Assembly: GCA_025612375.1 (NCBI GenBank)
Contig: JAAXKN010000019.1
Span: 1 to 64,000, forward strand
From: Ignavibacteria bacterium
GTDB taxonomy: Bacteria > Bacteroidota > Ignavibacteria > Ignavibacteriales > SURF-24
DNA: 64,000 bases
Direction: 5' to 3'
Every line of letters begins with the position of its first letter. Within the stretch, counting starts at the first letter, position 1. The notes under the pieces were generated by a model. It was not told where the DNA came from. It searched no databases and worked only from the letters and a program-made list of their open reading frames with translations. A program made the position numbers and the translations under genes. Shown piece by piece: positions 19,301-28,003 of the stretch.

Positions 19301-19471
19301 AAGATTTTTGACATGCTAGGACAGGAAGTCGCAACTCTTGTAAATGAGGTTAAGGAGACAGGAAGGTATGAGGTGGAATTCAATGCTTCAAGCCTGCCTT
19401 CAGGGACCTATATATATGAGATCCGGGCCAATGACTTCGTTAAGAGCGGCAAGATGATGCTTCTCAAGTGA
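16331..19471 (+). CDS. Large T9SS-secreted surface protein with InlB-like repeat
   Basis: The start is ATG 16331, with GGGAGGAG four bases upstream; the earlier in-frame TTG (16319) is less likely. The 1046-residue product has a signal peptide (LLLISFSVSFPQ), an N-terminal beta-rich domain, an InlB/Listeria-Bacteroides-type repeat (near 300-375, FAGWEDGEG...YTALYK) and a long sialidase/propeller-like middle (380-820, including HMVYESMGYVWYERSS). It ends in a T9SS type A sorting domain (ISRNYPNPFNPST... to KSGKMMLLK). It should be exported across the outer membrane and cell-surface attached. Function unknown; an adhesin-like or carbohydrate-binding role is possible. The first half of the gene is markedly AT-rich compared with flanking genes. 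Confidence 0.8.
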   Translation: MKSYFLKAGSDKILLILFLLLISFSVSFPQESTKTYDVTNRNLIQKYLYPDGQCSFFDGFPFDYGVYIGSSTEAKTIRRSICEFPINFPAGAYVTNVEFIYKNDVSYASNFRLYYIPDIGSSLKYADLWAMTEASGVTELDFFVGTSARTVEMSITKLRDFVNNAIESGKTKIYLGLRAANENESTTASSFEKLQLRYTYEIGTKYTIKNSNGIGKIDLSINNGPFSEVPGDTVIRKKIGTVIKLRAKEEQFDGTHYWVWNQDPNTVQSTKSYWSKDNKLNIITFGNIEVQDAANENEFYVTYTAQLWKKYVINRVDKTEFDGNFQTNDLTRVVEGNSLNIPYSETLTKTTGTYDFAGWEDGEGSLRTPTDNATYTALYKIPNKSNASTAFSSSSQRKFIRTPDGSLHMVYESMGYVWYERSSNEGASWEMMNDGKPISGSGGKSPSIDYADLNGYGYIGIVFQEGSDIRYCSVEYSKNESSTIFYPLSYPENPIFNDLSEGEAMPVIAFGKIPYGEFLVVWKDNRNNYDGQEDGFYGAYCSHDGNYIYYMNYIEGINSGTKSLHPCLVSNKLDNNTFHLAWEDNISDVAGQKSGSISYARLSVSQGVPQGIICNKYNANISNGSGLIKNSMPSMIVGSDNNNGVRLAWIGDNNQGQWSDVFRGMFSDGTWNPRFWKFGSRVISQSLNLGSDGYFLTFSEFYYYNVCQNRFTDSRTLSNIYTLNTTGRNVQLNNDAGGTSRKMFVMSFNNTAGSLPLSFTKSNSIGSYYGLYKENSTQTSGRSIVLRSDSLSEFYFSLQDMSIDEKPVKFMDVSDTLRITDVNGLNKYMTTEPFTLTDNSKFLFNLNYGVTESSAALKALGKDGSISYTLDLIDAEGRVLQSFNKINLSKDQFIKNKQSSFQVNPKGIGNKTVRMRLRTEVNLDAECFLVDSHSVPDESGTMYKAAEIEKIDYSGEKVVKEYAISRNYPNPFNPSTVIDYQVPKTSKVTLKIFDMLGQEVATLVNEVKETGRYEVEFNASSLPSGTYIYEIRANDFVKSGKMMLLK

Positions 19472-19494
19472 TAGATTGAAACAACAATAAAAGA

Positions 19495-19523
19495 ACCGGA
19501 GGCGGGTAATGCCTGCCTCCGGT
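19495..19523 (+). terminator. Hairpin after the T9SS protein gene
   Basis: ACCGGAGGC (19495-19503) pairs with GCCTCCGGT (19515-19523). No T-run follows, so termination is plausible but not certain. Confidence 0.5.
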
Positions 19524-19577
19524 CGGCAAAACAGGAATATTTACTCTAACTTTTTAGTATTCAATTCTAAAACTTAA

Positions 19578-19607
19578 TTGACATTTCTTTGCTTTTATTT
19601 CTATCTT
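19578..19607 (+). promoter_or_regulatory. Possible promoter of the ABC ATPase gene
   Basis: TTGACA (19578-19583) and TATCTT (19602-19607) are separated by 18 bases, 47 bases upstream of the ATPase ATG. It would allow the ATPase to be transcribed separately from its permeases. The -10 matches only four of six positions. Confidence 0.4.
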
Positions 19608-19653
19608 TTAACCATGTTGTATTATAATTTATATTAACTGAAGTCAAATAAAA

Positions 19654-20367
19654 ATGTATAACACAATAATCCGTTTTGAACACGTCTCAAGAACGCTGGT
19701 CTCAAAGTCCAATGGCACCGAGGTGGATACAACCATACTTCCCGACCTGTCCTTTGAGATTGAAAAAGGTGAATTTACAGCAATTACGGGTCCCTCGGGC
19801 TCCGGTAAAACCACAATGCTTTACCTCATGGGAGGCCTGGACAAACCGACCTCAGGAAAAGTGTTTCTTGAAGATCTTGAGATATCCTCAATGAATGAAG
19901 ATGAGCTCTCCGAAGTACGAAACGCAAAGATGGGTTTTGTCTATCAGTTTCATTTTCTTCTTCCCGAATTCTCGGCTTTAGAGAACGTTATGATGCCCAT
20001 GATTGCGCGCGGCAAATATTCTTCCGCGCAGGCAAAGAAAAAAGCCACTGAGCTTTTAAGCGGCGTAGGGCTTTCGGATAAGCTCCAAAGCCGCCCCAAC
20101 CAACTCTCGGGAGGCCAGCAGCAGAGGGTTGCTATAGCGCGCGCCCTTGCAAACGACCCTTTGGTCCTCCTTACAGACGAGCCGACTGGAAACCTCGACT
20201 CAAAAAACTCCGCCATGGTATTTGACCTATTCAAAGAATTAAACGAAAAGCACAAGCAGACAATCATAGTAGTAACGCACGACGAAACCTTTGCCGAACG
20301 CACGCAAAGAATCATTCACATACTGGACGGCAAAATCCACAGCGACACACGCCTGAAAGATCATTAA
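19654..20367 (+). CDS. ABC transporter ATP-binding protein (LolD/MacB-type)
   Basis: This 237-residue ATPase powers MacB/LolCDE-type exporters from the cytoplasmic side. Walker [10 protein letters not shown] is at 46-54, signature LSGGQQQR at 151-158, and Walker B VLLTDEP with catalytic Glu177; the H-loop His is in VVTHDET. It belongs to the same subfamily as ATPases that pair with FtsX-type permeases, and the permeases at 11820-14408 lack their own ATPase. The simplest reading is therefore that it is their partner, now 5.2 kb away with its own promoter. An alternative is that it serves another permease outside the window. Confidence 0.92.
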   Translation: MYNTIIRFEHVSRTLVSKSNGTEVDTTILPDLSFEIEKGEFTAITGPSGSGKTTMLYLMGGLDKPTSGKVFLEDLEISSMNEDELSEVRNAKMGFVYQFHFLLPEFSALENVMMPMIARGKYSSAQAKKKATELLSGVGLSDKLQSRPNQLSGGQQQRVAIARALANDPLVLLTDEPTGNLDSKNSAMVFDLFKELNEKHKQTIIVVTHDETFAERTQRIIHILDGKIHSDTRLKDH

Positions 20368-20410
20368 CGCTGCAGACCAAATGGAAAATGTAATGGAAAT
20401 GTACATATCC

Positions 20411-20565
20411 GTTGTATTGAAATGCCGCGGTCAGCGGCATAGTGTTGATAGCCCGGCGGTGACCAAATTCGCCGTGGCGAATGTAGGAACCCCGGGAAAA
20501 TGATCGCAAACAATCCACGCGCGCCGCGGCCAGCCGCGCCACGTTCCCATTCGATAAGGAACGGG
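20411..20565. repeat. Cluster of GC-rich palindromes (intergenic repeat element)
   Basis: In 150 bases there are several hairpins: ATGCCGC/GCGGCAT, ATTCGCC/GGCGAAT, CCCGGG, a GCGCCGCGGC...GCCGCG arm pair, and GTTCC/GGAAC. The density and GC content are unlike the surrounding DNA. Open frames across it are low-complexity and look spurious. It resembles the REP/MITE-like dispersed elements of environmental Bacteroidota and relatives. I see one copy in this window, so repeat status rests on its appearance. Confidence 0.55.
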
Positions 20566-20568
20566 CAC

Positions 20569-20601
20569 AAAAAAAGCCCAAAATTTTCATTTTGAGCTTT
20601 T
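20569..20601. terminator. Bidirectional intrinsic terminator
   Basis: On the minus strand GCTCAAAAT-GAAA-ATTTTGGGC is followed by TTTTTTT; on the plus strand the same stem is followed by TTTTTT. It serves the convergent ATPase and PPIase genes. Confidence 0.85.
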
Positions 20602-20629
20602 TTGAAATATTAAATATTCGGGCTGAAGT

Positions 20630-22459
20630 TTACGGATTGTAATTCTTCATCTTCTTAAACTGCTTGAACCACTCGAACCATGGGGCTGTGTATGGCACTG
20701 CCGCAATCCTTCCGCCAAAACCCAGGTAGCGCGATGTGAACATCTGTATGGTCGTTACGTTCAGGTTCTTTAAGGCTCCGTCATTTATCTTTACCCCATA
20801 CTTCTGTGCCAGCTTTACCGTGTAGCCGTCAAATGCATCGGTCAGCTTTTTATTGAAAAGATCATCTTTGTACTGATCCTTCAATTCTTCAAAAGGCTTC
20901 GAAAGAGAATCCCTCTTTTCCTTTCTGTCAATAAGCTTAAAAATTGAATACCCGTTTCCAAGCTGCATGGGACCGTAAACTTCCCCAACTTTCATCTTGG
21001 CAGCCGTTTTGCCTAACTCACCATACATATTTATCGGGAAAAATCCGTATTCACCGCCTTTATTCTTTGTCGCTTCCCTCTTGTTGTAGATCTTGGCCAG
21101 ATCACGGAAATCCTTGCCCGCTTTAAGTTCGTTTAATATGGTTTCAATTTCCCCTAAGTCCTTTGTGAATATCTCAATTACATTTACCTCGGGAACGGGG
21201 GCTCCGCTGTTGAGCTTGTTGTAGTATTCCTGAACTTCTTCGTCACTTACCTTGGCTGAATCCAGGAACTTGTTCCTCAGAATCTGGCTTATGTAATTCT
21301 CCTTCCAGAGCTTCATATCGCTTTTTACTTCAGGCATGTTCTGAAGCCCTCTTCTGTAGCCTTCCCTGGAAAGGATCTCCTGCGAAATATAGTCATTTAG
21401 GTACGTTCTCAGCTTTCCAACAACTTTTTCATATGTGGGCTCTTTTACAGTAAAGCCGTCAGTAACGAAACTGTAAAGGAAATCCCTGAGCGATACTGAC
21501 TTATCCTTAAAATGAATGAGTGCCATATTAAGCGAGTCGCGCCCGAATTGGCTTATCATTTTAGAGACGTCGCGTTCATCCAGGTTCACGTTTGAATTCT
21601 TAAATTCAGGACGCTTTGCCTTCTCGATCAGAAGGGCTGCGGATTTCCCGACCACATTCCAGAACAAGGGCCCGCTTGTCGTTACTTCGGCCTTAGGCAT
21701 AAATTCATTAAGAAAAGCCGTTTCAAGCTTTTTTGCCTTACGCTGCTTAATAATGTCACGCGCCTTTTTTGTGGTTTCATCTGCCTTTTTATTATTAAAG
21801 ACAACTTCTTCCTTGTTCTTTAATTTGAAAATGAACCAGCCGTTTTCTGTCCTTAAGGGCTGCGATATATTCCCCACTTTCATTGCATAGAGCGAGTCTT
21901 CAATCCGTTCATCTTCCATCTGTCCGTATGTTATTGCCAGGGGCAGCTCCTGGTCCTTGTATTCAGGCCTTGTGTGCAGAAGTGAGTCGAATGAGGCACC
22001 CTTCTTTAATGCGGCATAAATATTAAATATTTCTGAAGAATCCCCGGAGCTGATAATGTTTGCGCTAAGCTTAAAGCCTGTTCTGAAAGTGCCTTTAATT
22101 AACTCCTCACCGCTTATCTTAATTTTATTTTCCACTTCCTGCTTGTAAAGGGCGTCTTTTACATAAAGCTTCTCAATCGACTTCATGGAATATTTTATTA
22201 TCTCTGTTGTGTCCATCCCTAAGCGCGCGGCTTCCTGCGCCCAGAGCTTCTCGGCAACAAGCGAATAAAGGAATTCATATTTAAGAGAATCAATTAAATC
22301 CTGATTCTTACTGATATGCGGCATCAGCTCATAGCGCGTTCTGTATTCATTGGCGCTGATTTTCTCCTTGCCCGCCGTGGCAATAACTTTTTCTTTTTCC
22401 TGAGCTGAAATAAACTGGCTTAAAGAAATGATAAGGACTAAAATATATAGCTTTTTCAT
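20630..22459 (-). CDS. Periplasmic peptidyl-prolyl isomerase, SurA/PpiC-like
   Basis: The 609-residue protein has a signal peptide (MKKLYILVLIISLSQFISAQ). It contains a SurA-like N-terminal helical chaperone region, a degenerate first parvulin domain (about 125-215, ending NGWFIFKLKNKEE) and a recognisable second parvulin domain (about 425-520, with GGEYGFFPINMYGEL and NGYSIFKLIDRKE). These proteins fold outer-membrane beta-barrel and secreted proteins in the periplasm, which suits an organism with many TonB receptors and T9SS cargoes. Its own terminator and about 190 bases of upstream non-coding DNA suggest a single-gene unit. Confidence 0.85.
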   Translation of the reverse strand: MKKLYILVLIISLSQFISAQEKEKVIATAGKEKISANEYRTRYELMPHISKNQDLIDSLKYEFLYSLVAEKLWAQEAARLGMDTTEIIKYSMKSIEKLYVKDALYKQEVENKIKISGEELIKGTFRTGFKLSANIISSGDSSEIFNIYAALKKGASFDSLLHTRPEYKDQELPLAITYGQMEDERIEDSLYAMKVGNISQPLRTENGWFIFKLKNKEEVVFNNKKADETTKKARDIIKQRKAKKLETAFLNEFMPKAEVTTSGPLFWNVVGKSAALLIEKAKRPEFKNSNVNLDERDVSKMISQFGRDSLNMALIHFKDKSVSLRDFLYSFVTDGFTVKEPTYEKVVGKLRTYLNDYISQEILSREGYRRGLQNMPEVKSDMKLWKENYISQILRNKFLDSAKVSDEEVQEYYNKLNSGAPVPEVNVIEIFTKDLGEIETILNELKAGKDFRDLAKIYNKREATKNKGGEYGFFPINMYGELGKTAAKMKVGEVYGPMQLGNGYSIFKLIDRKEKRDSLSKPFEELKDQYKDDLFNKKLTDAFDGYTVKLAQKYGVKINDGALKNLNVTTIQMFTSRYLGFGGRIAAVPYTAPWFEWFKQFKKMKNYNP

Positions 22460-22589
22460 AGATATCCTGGCCTGTGGAATCTTGTTTGAAATACACTGAA
22501 AATAGATTTATTTGTTCTGCCTATTATCGGAATAAAAATGTTACTTCTTTACCCGGGCAGTAAATATATTCAATTTTATGCTGATATTA

Positions 22590-22626
22590 AAAATATAAAA
22601 CCCTCAGGAAAAACTATCCTGAGGGT
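22590..22626 (-). terminator. Intrinsic terminator of the GH3/PA14 gene
   Basis: CCCTCAGGA (22601-22609) pairs with TCCTGAGGG (22617-22625); on the minus strand it is followed by TTTTATATTTTTAA. Confidence 0.85.
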
Positions 22627-22651
22627 AAGAATTCTTTTACTATTTATATAC

Positions 22652-25171
22652 TCAAATTGAAAATGAGCCTGTAAGCCTGATGTCTTCAGAGGAAGATCCA
22701 ACAAGAACTTCAAACTTGCCCGGCTCCATTACCCAGCTCTTCTTTGCGGGATCAAAATACGACATTGCGTTTTTGTCCAGCGTGAAGCTGACCGTCTTCT
22801 TCTCTCCGGGTTTGAGGTAAACCTTCTTAAAGCCTTTGAGCTCCTTCATGGGGCGGTCAATTGAAGATTCCACGTCTCTTAAGTAAAGCTGTGCAACTTC
22901 GCCACCCATAACTTTGCCCGTATTCTGAATGCTGAAGCTGACCTGAACTTTACCGTCTTTATCTGCAGGGGAGACTTTTATGTCGCTGTACTTAAAGTCA
23001 GTGTATGAAAGCCCAAAGCCAAACGGGAAAAGAGGCTTAATGTTATTCTTCTCAAAATGGCGGTAGCCTACATAAATTCCGTCTGAATAATAAGTAACGC
23101 TGTCCTGTGACTTATATGTATTGTAGGCCGAGCAGTCTTCCCATTTGTGCGGGAATGTAACAGGTAGTTTTCCTGACGGGTTATATTTACCTGTAAGCAC
23201 GTCCACTATGGCATCCGACATCAGTTCGCCGCCAAACCAGGTCTCAAAAACTCCCTGAACGTCATTAAGCCACTGGTCCATAAGCACCGGGCTTCCCGAG
23301 GTAAGAACAACAACGACATTCTTGTTTGCTTTTGCTACTTCTTTTATGAGCTCATCCTGTCCGTCCGGAAGTACAAGGTTATCCCTGTCGCGCCCTTCAG
23401 TCTCTACATTGAAATTTGTGCCGGCAAAAATGAGTGCCGCGTCTGAATTCTTTGCGGCGTTTATTGCCTGCTCAAGAAGTTTTCCTTCGGGCTGCTTCCA
23501 TCCCAGGCGTGCTGCAGCGCCGCCGCCATTTTCGTAGAATTCCATGCGCAACTTGTAATACTTTCCTGCCTCAAGCGTAGCTTTTGCATATATGGAAGTT
23601 AATGCATGGTCCGTCCAGTCCTCGGCAAGCTTCTGGTCGTTTAGATAAAACCTCGCACCGTCATCCGTAGCGAAGTCGAAAATGTAATCTCCTGACTTTG
23701 CAACTTTAACATAGCCCGTCCACCTGACTGAAAACTTGTCTTTCTGGAAACCTTCCTTCGGACCCCCGTCGCCATAGTCAAAGTTTATTTCCTTATCAAC
23801 TCTTGTAAAGGCTGGTGTGCCCGATAAATCCATGTTGCTGAAATATTCCCCTTTTAGCCCGTGCTCTTTTCCCGACTCGTCTGTAAAAAGGAAGTCAGAG
23901 GAAATCGGGTTTGTATCGCCCGAGGTTTCAACACCTTTGGCAAAGTTTATTTTTACCTTCTTGCCTAAAGCCTTCTCCAAAGCTTCAAGCGGGCTTACAG
24001 AAGTAAGGGGACTTACCATTGAGCTTCCGCCTCCCCCGGTTCTTAAAGTCTTGGCATTTGGGCCGATTACTGCAATGGACTTAATGTTCTTCAGGTTCAG
24101 AGGAAGAATGTTGTTGCTGTTCTTAAGAAGTACAATTCCGGCTCTTTCGGTTTCATATGCCGCCTGACGGTTTTCTTTTGTTCCTAAGAGGCTCTTATCT
24201 TCCTTGCCCGGGTTTTCAAAAAGCCCCAGCTTGAATATTACTCTTAAAATCCTTGTAACCTTGTCGTCAATTACTGATTCTTTGATTGTACCGTTCTTAA
24301 CGGCTTCCATAAGTGTCTTTTGGTTGAGATACTCTCCTGTAGGCATTTCAAGATCCAGGCCTCCCTGTGCAACGGGAATGGATGAGTGTACTGCCCCCCA
24401 GTCACTCATAACAAGCCAGTTAAAGCCCCACTGCTTCTTCAGCATGTCCAGAAGGAGATAGTCGTTTTCGCTTGCAAAGTGCCCGTTTACCTTGTTGTAT
24501 GCGCACATAACTGCCCAGACGTCGGCATCCTGAACGGCAGCCTTGAATGCAGGAAGATAGATTTCATTAAGCGCTCTTTCGTCAACCTTTACGTCTACAA
24601 ACATGCGCTGAAATTCCTGGTTGTTGCATGCAAAGTGCTTTACAGTTGCGGCAACGTTTTCCTTCTGCACACCTTTAATGTAAGGAACTGTCATTTGTGT
24701 GGTAAGAAAAGGATCTTCCCCGAAACTTTCAAAGTTACGTCCTCCCTGTGGAATGCGCGCAATATTGACGCAGGGGCCTAAAATCACGTGGCGCCCCTTG
24801 GATTTTACTTCACGCCCTATTGCCTGCCCGATTTTTCCGATCAGCTCCGGCTCCCAGGTTGCACCCATTGCAATTCCTGAAGGAAAAGCGGTTGACTTTT
24901 CCCATCTTACGCCTAAGGGGCCGTCGGACATTTTAAGTTCAGGAATCCCAAGCCTTTCAATAGGCTTTGTTGCAAAGCCTGTTCCGCCCAAAAGATCAAT
25001 CTTTTCTTCCAGAGTCATTCTCTTAAGCAGGTCACCTACCCTCTCCTCAATCGGGAGTTTTGGATTTTTATAAGGTGCTTTGCCTTCCGGCATCTTACTT
25101 CCCATGAATATTACTGCAATAAATGCTAATAGTGGTAATATTTTAATTTTACCGTAAAAATGAAGCTTCAT
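22652..25171 (-). CDS. GH3 beta-glucosidase with PA14 domain
   Basis: The 839-residue secreted or periplasmic enzyme has an N-terminal signal/anchor segment (ILPLLAFIAVIFMG). The GH3 N-terminal barrel (about 35-320) carries nucleophile Asp257 in VMSDWGA and the KHF substrate-site motif at 178-180. The GH3 C-terminal domain is interrupted by a PA14 module (about 438-565, GLKGEYFSN...RLGWKQPEG). A fibronectin-like C-terminal domain ends near SSSEDIRLTGSF. GH3 enzymes of this build remove terminal beta-glucosyl (or related) residues; the PA14 insertion shapes the active site and favours beta-glucosidase activity on oligosaccharides. It lacks a T9SS sorting domain, so a periplasmic location is likely. 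Confidence 0.92.
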   Translation of the reverse strand: MKLHFYGKIKILPLLAFIAVIFMGSKMPEGKAPYKNPKLPIEERVGDLLKRMTLEEKIDLLGGTGFATKPIERLGIPELKMSDGPLGVRWEKSTAFPSGIAMGATWEPELIGKIGQAIGREVKSKGRHVILGPCVNIARIPQGGRNFESFGEDPFLTTQMTVPYIKGVQKENVAATVKHFACNNQEFQRMFVDVKVDERALNEIYLPAFKAAVQDADVWAVMCAYNKVNGHFASENDYLLLDMLKKQWGFNWLVMSDWGAVHSSIPVAQGGLDLEMPTGEYLNQKTLMEAVKNGTIKESVIDDKVTRILRVIFKLGLFENPGKEDKSLLGTKENRQAAYETERAGIVLLKNSNNILPLNLKNIKSIAVIGPNAKTLRTGGGGSSMVSPLTSVSPLEALEKALGKKVKINFAKGVETSGDTNPISSDFLFTDESGKEHGLKGEYFSNMDLSGTPAFTRVDKEINFDYGDGGPKEGFQKDKFSVRWTGYVKVAKSGDYIFDFATDDGARFYLNDQKLAEDWTDHALTSIYAKATLEAGKYYKLRMEFYENGGGAAARLGWKQPEGKLLEQAINAAKNSDAALIFAGTNFNVETEGRDRDNLVLPDGQDELIKEVAKANKNVVVVLTSGSPVLMDQWLNDVQGVFETWFGGELMSDAIVDVLTGKYNPSGKLPVTFPHKWEDCSAYNTYKSQDSVTYYSDGIYVGYRHFEKNNIKPLFPFGFGLSYTDFKYSDIKVSPADKDGKVQVSFSIQNTGKVMGGEVAQLYLRDVESSIDRPMKELKGFKKVYLKPGEKKTVSFTLDKNAMSYFDPAKKSWVMEPGKFEVLVGSSSEDIRLTGSFSI

Positions 25172-25259
25172 TTTTTATTCCTTAGTTGTTTATAGTTAGT
25201 TGGTGTTACCCTTTTTATCTCCTTTCAAGCCCTGAACTCTTTTCAGTGGCTTTGACCTT

Positions 25260-27167
25260 TTATTTCCTGCTGAACATTAAAATTGTAGCTGCAAATTCGG
25301 CGTTGCACCAGGATAGAGGTGAAGCCGGGCTGCAGTCCGACTGATTTAAGTAAATCCTTTCAGGCATAAGCCCGTATGAGTTGGCGTTACTGATCATCCA
25401 GTCTATATGCATTTTTGCAGCGTCTTTACTTCCGTATAAAATCTGGTACTGCGCTGAGGCGGGAGTTGTAAAAAAGAACAGGTCGCTTCCGTAGCCGCTT
25501 AAGCCCGGATCGGGAGCCTCAAAGTACTGCACGCCGCCGCCGGCCTTAACGTTGTTCTTCTGTATAAAATCATTTGTTTTTCTAACCATATCGTTATCCG
25601 GAAATCCCCACAATACCCCAAAGTTCATTGAGGTGTCCCAGAGGAATAATGTGTCTTTGGATGGCTCTGTAATGCTTACGTTTCCTTCAGACTTTCTTCC
25701 GAATGACCTCACGTCAGCAAGTATCTCCCTTTTCCTGTCAAACATCTTTATAAGTGAAGACGCGATTTTTTCAGATGCGGCTTTATATGCTTCTGACTTT
25801 TCCCTGTCACCCTGCAGACCGGCAAATTCCGACGCCGTCTTAAGTGCCGCGGAGCTTGTCATATTGGTTGAAGGCAGGTACCCCGTCCACTCCACAATCC
25901 CTCCTTCAAAAAGAAGGCCCTTTTTGTCTATGTGGCTTACAAGAAAGTCTGCCAGTTCATAGATAAAATCCTTTTCTGAAAGCCACTTTCCGGTCAATTT
26001 ATGGTATTCATTTATCAGCTGAATTAAATACCCGTTAGCATCCCACTCCGGCTCGTCATAACGGGCTCCGCTTCCGGCGTCTACTGCTTTTGTATATGCG
26101 TCATATCGCGCAAAGAATTCACCTTTGGATTTCTTTGGTATTTCAGGATTCATCCAGAATTTAATTACGCTTTCGGCTTCTTCTGTGTGACCTGTAAGAA
26201 GGAAAACCCTGGCTGCCATCATGGCGTCTCTCGGGTAAAGCTGCGGCATGTTGTTTGTTACAAACTGCCCTGTTATGTCGGCTGGAATCATGCCGTTTAA
26301 GTTTGCGGACTTAACGGCGTATAAATTTCTTTTGTAGAATTCCAGATACTTTTCACCTTCGGCACCGCTAAACTGGGGCATTTTGCCTTTTTTAAGCCAC
26401 TTCGTCCAGTACTCAGAGGCTGTCTTCTTAAGATCCGCCTCATCCTTAAGAGACTTTATTTTTTCTTTTGCCTCCTCAGTGCTTCCGGCGGCAACGGTTA
26501 TTACTTCAAGCAGTTCCTTGTTTTTAACCTGGCCGTATATTGAAATTGTGGAGTCACTTACTTCAAGTATGTGTCTGGAAAACTTTGGTGCAACGGCTAT
26601 TACAGTCCCGTTTGACCACACGGCATAGGCAGTGTTTCCTTCCTTCCTAAGCGAGGTAAGCGTGGTCCTGCGGTCTGTTATTATGCTTTTTCTTAAAAGC
26701 ATTTCAAACTTCTGTGCGTGTGAAGCTCCGGCGCCTTCAACTTCCAGGGATAAAATGACCGCGTCTTTAGGGTGCACAAAGCAGCGAACCTTTGTAACCT
26801 TGCCCCCTTCGGTTGCTGCGCGCGTAAGCGTAGTAAAAAAATTCTCCATGCCGATAGATTTGCTGTTATTCTTGTGAAGCCGCATGCGTCCCGGGGCTTC
26901 ATCGGTAAGTGTAAATGAGGTGGATGCAATGTAGTCAGCCGTATAATCCTTATAGTAGAAGTGCTGAAGGCCTCTGAGCTTCGAGATGGCGCTTATCCTG
27001 TCGTCATCTGAATATACGGCGCAAACCTGCCCGTTACCCAGTATGGAGCTCCCTTTCCATGGGCGGTCTGTGGCTTTAAGCGTATCTGTGCCGGCAGTTA
27101 AAAATGTAGACATAGAGACTAACAGGAAACTTAATTTTGTTATAAAACAGGCGGACCTCTTTAACAT
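25260..27167 (-). CDS. Secreted six-hairpin (alpha/alpha)6 glycosidase, GH15-like
   Basis: The 635-residue protein has a signal peptide (LSFLLVSMSTFLTAG). An N-terminal beta-sandwich (about 25-245) precedes an (alpha/alpha)6 barrel (260-635) with the glucoamylase-type motif YPRDAMMAARVF and a second motif DEPEWDANGYLIQL, carrying acidic residues where GH15-type enzymes have theirs. This domain pair is the GH15/glucoamylase clan arrangement, but the sequence is distant, so I stop at GH15-like. It lies between a GH3 and an esterase on the same strand, with about 90-base gaps, and probably helps trim oligosaccharides. GH63/GH37 relationship cannot be excluded. Confidence 0.7.
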   Translation of the reverse strand: MLKRSACFITKLSFLLVSMSTFLTAGTDTLKATDRPWKGSSILGNGQVCAVYSDDDRISAISKLRGLQHFYYKDYTADYIASTSFTLTDEAPGRMRLHKNNSKSIGMENFFTTLTRAATEGGKVTKVRCFVHPKDAVILSLEVEGAGASHAQKFEMLLRKSIITDRRTTLTSLRKEGNTAYAVWSNGTVIAVAPKFSRHILEVSDSTISIYGQVKNKELLEVITVAAGSTEEAKEKIKSLKDEADLKKTASEYWTKWLKKGKMPQFSGAEGEKYLEFYKRNLYAVKSANLNGMIPADITGQFVTNNMPQLYPRDAMMAARVFLLTGHTEEAESVIKFWMNPEIPKKSKGEFFARYDAYTKAVDAGSGARYDEPEWDANGYLIQLINEYHKLTGKWLSEKDFIYELADFLVSHIDKKGLLFEGGIVEWTGYLPSTNMTSSAALKTASEFAGLQGDREKSEAYKAASEKIASSLIKMFDRKREILADVRSFGRKSEGNVSITEPSKDTLFLWDTSMNFGVLWGFPDNDMVRKTNDFIQKNNVKAGGGVQYFEAPDPGLSGYGSDLFFFTTPASAQYQILYGSKDAAKMHIDWMISNANSYGLMPERIYLNQSDCSPASPLSWCNAEFAATILMFSRK

Positions 27168-27210
27168 CTGGAATTATCCTCCCCGGTAATATTAAATAAG
27201 AATAAAAGGA

Positions 27211-27252
27211 AAAAACGGACTGAAAGGCCGCGCTTAAGCGCGGCCTTTCAGT
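27211..27252 (-). terminator. Very strong intrinsic terminator of the esterase gene
   Basis: A 15-bp perfect stem (27219-27233 with 27238-27252) with a TTAA loop; on the minus strand it is followed by CCGTTTTTT. Confidence 0.9.
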
Positions 27253-27253
27253 T

Positions 27254-28003
27254 TCAGTCATAATGGTTATTGGTTTGTTTTAACATCCACTCATAAAGCT
27301 TAGGATTGTTGTAGGTCTCGGTCCAGGAGTCGTGCCCGGCATCGGGATATACGGTAAACTGAATGTTTCCTCCGCATTTTTTGAGCGCGTTTACTAGTTC
27401 TTCGGATTTATCAAAAGGTACCGAGCGGTCCTTCTTCCCGTGGAATGTCCAGATGGGAAGGTGCTTCAGGCTGCAGACCGTAGAAACGTTACCCCAGCCG
27501 CATATGGGCGCAATGGCTGCAAACCTGTCGGGATAAGTTTCTGCCATTTTCCACGTTGCGTAGCCTCCCATGCTGAGGCCCGTAACGTAGAGCCTCGCGG
27601 GATCAATTTCGTATTTATCCTGAATCTCATTTATAAGTGAGTCAAGCGTGCCGATGGACCACATCTGGTCCTCGGGGCACTGCGGTGAAACAAGAATAAA
27701 AGGAAAGTCCTTCCCCTGTTCAACAAGTTTCGGGGGCCCGTGCCTTTTAACAATATTTATATCAGAACCCCTTTCACCTGCCCCATGCAGGAAAAGTACT
27801 AAAGGCCACTTCTTTTCATCTTTGCCGTAATCCTGCGGTAGATAAAGAAGGTAATCGGTTGAAACCCTGGTCTTGACTAATTTTGATAAATGCTTGATCT
27901 GCTGGCGGGAAGTTTTCATATCAGTTGTCTCCTTTGTGGCAGAGCAGCCAGTAAAGAAGTTCATGCCGGCTAAAAATAACCCTGCAATTATTAGTTTCTT
28001 CAT
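27254..28003 (-). CDS. Alpha/beta-hydrolase lipoprotein (esterase/peptidase, COG4099-like)
   Basis: The 249-residue protein is a lipoprotein by its signal (GMNFFTGCSATK, Cys20). Alpha/beta-hydrolase features: oxyanion segment LFLHGAGERG, nucleophile elbow GLSMGGYATW, acid within WTFHGKKDRSVP and catalytic His in DAGHDSW. This is the predicted peptidase/carbohydrate esterase type often placed in glycan-utilisation loci, where it removes acetyl or feruloyl side groups. Here it lies among GH3 and GH15-like genes, supporting a deacylating role, but the substrate is inferred only from context. Confidence 0.85.
   Translation of the reverse strand: MKKLIIAGLFLAGMNFFTGCSATKETTDMKTSRQQIKHLSKLVKTRVSTDYLLYLPQDYGKDEKKWPLVLFLHGAGERGSDINIVKRHGPPKLVEQGKDFPFILVSPQCPEDQMWSIGTLDSLINEIQDKYEIDPARLYVTGLSMGGYATWKMAETYPDRFAAIAPICGWGNVSTVCSLKHLPIWTFHGKKDRSVPFDKSEELVNALKKCGGNIQFTVYPDAGHDSWTETYNNPKLYEWMLKQTNNHYD

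Noticed and set aside
20312-20590. Minus-strand frames across the palindrome cluster
   Set aside because: The codons follow the hairpin repeats (CCGCGG, GGCGCG) and the frame has the low-complexity look of translated repeat DNA.
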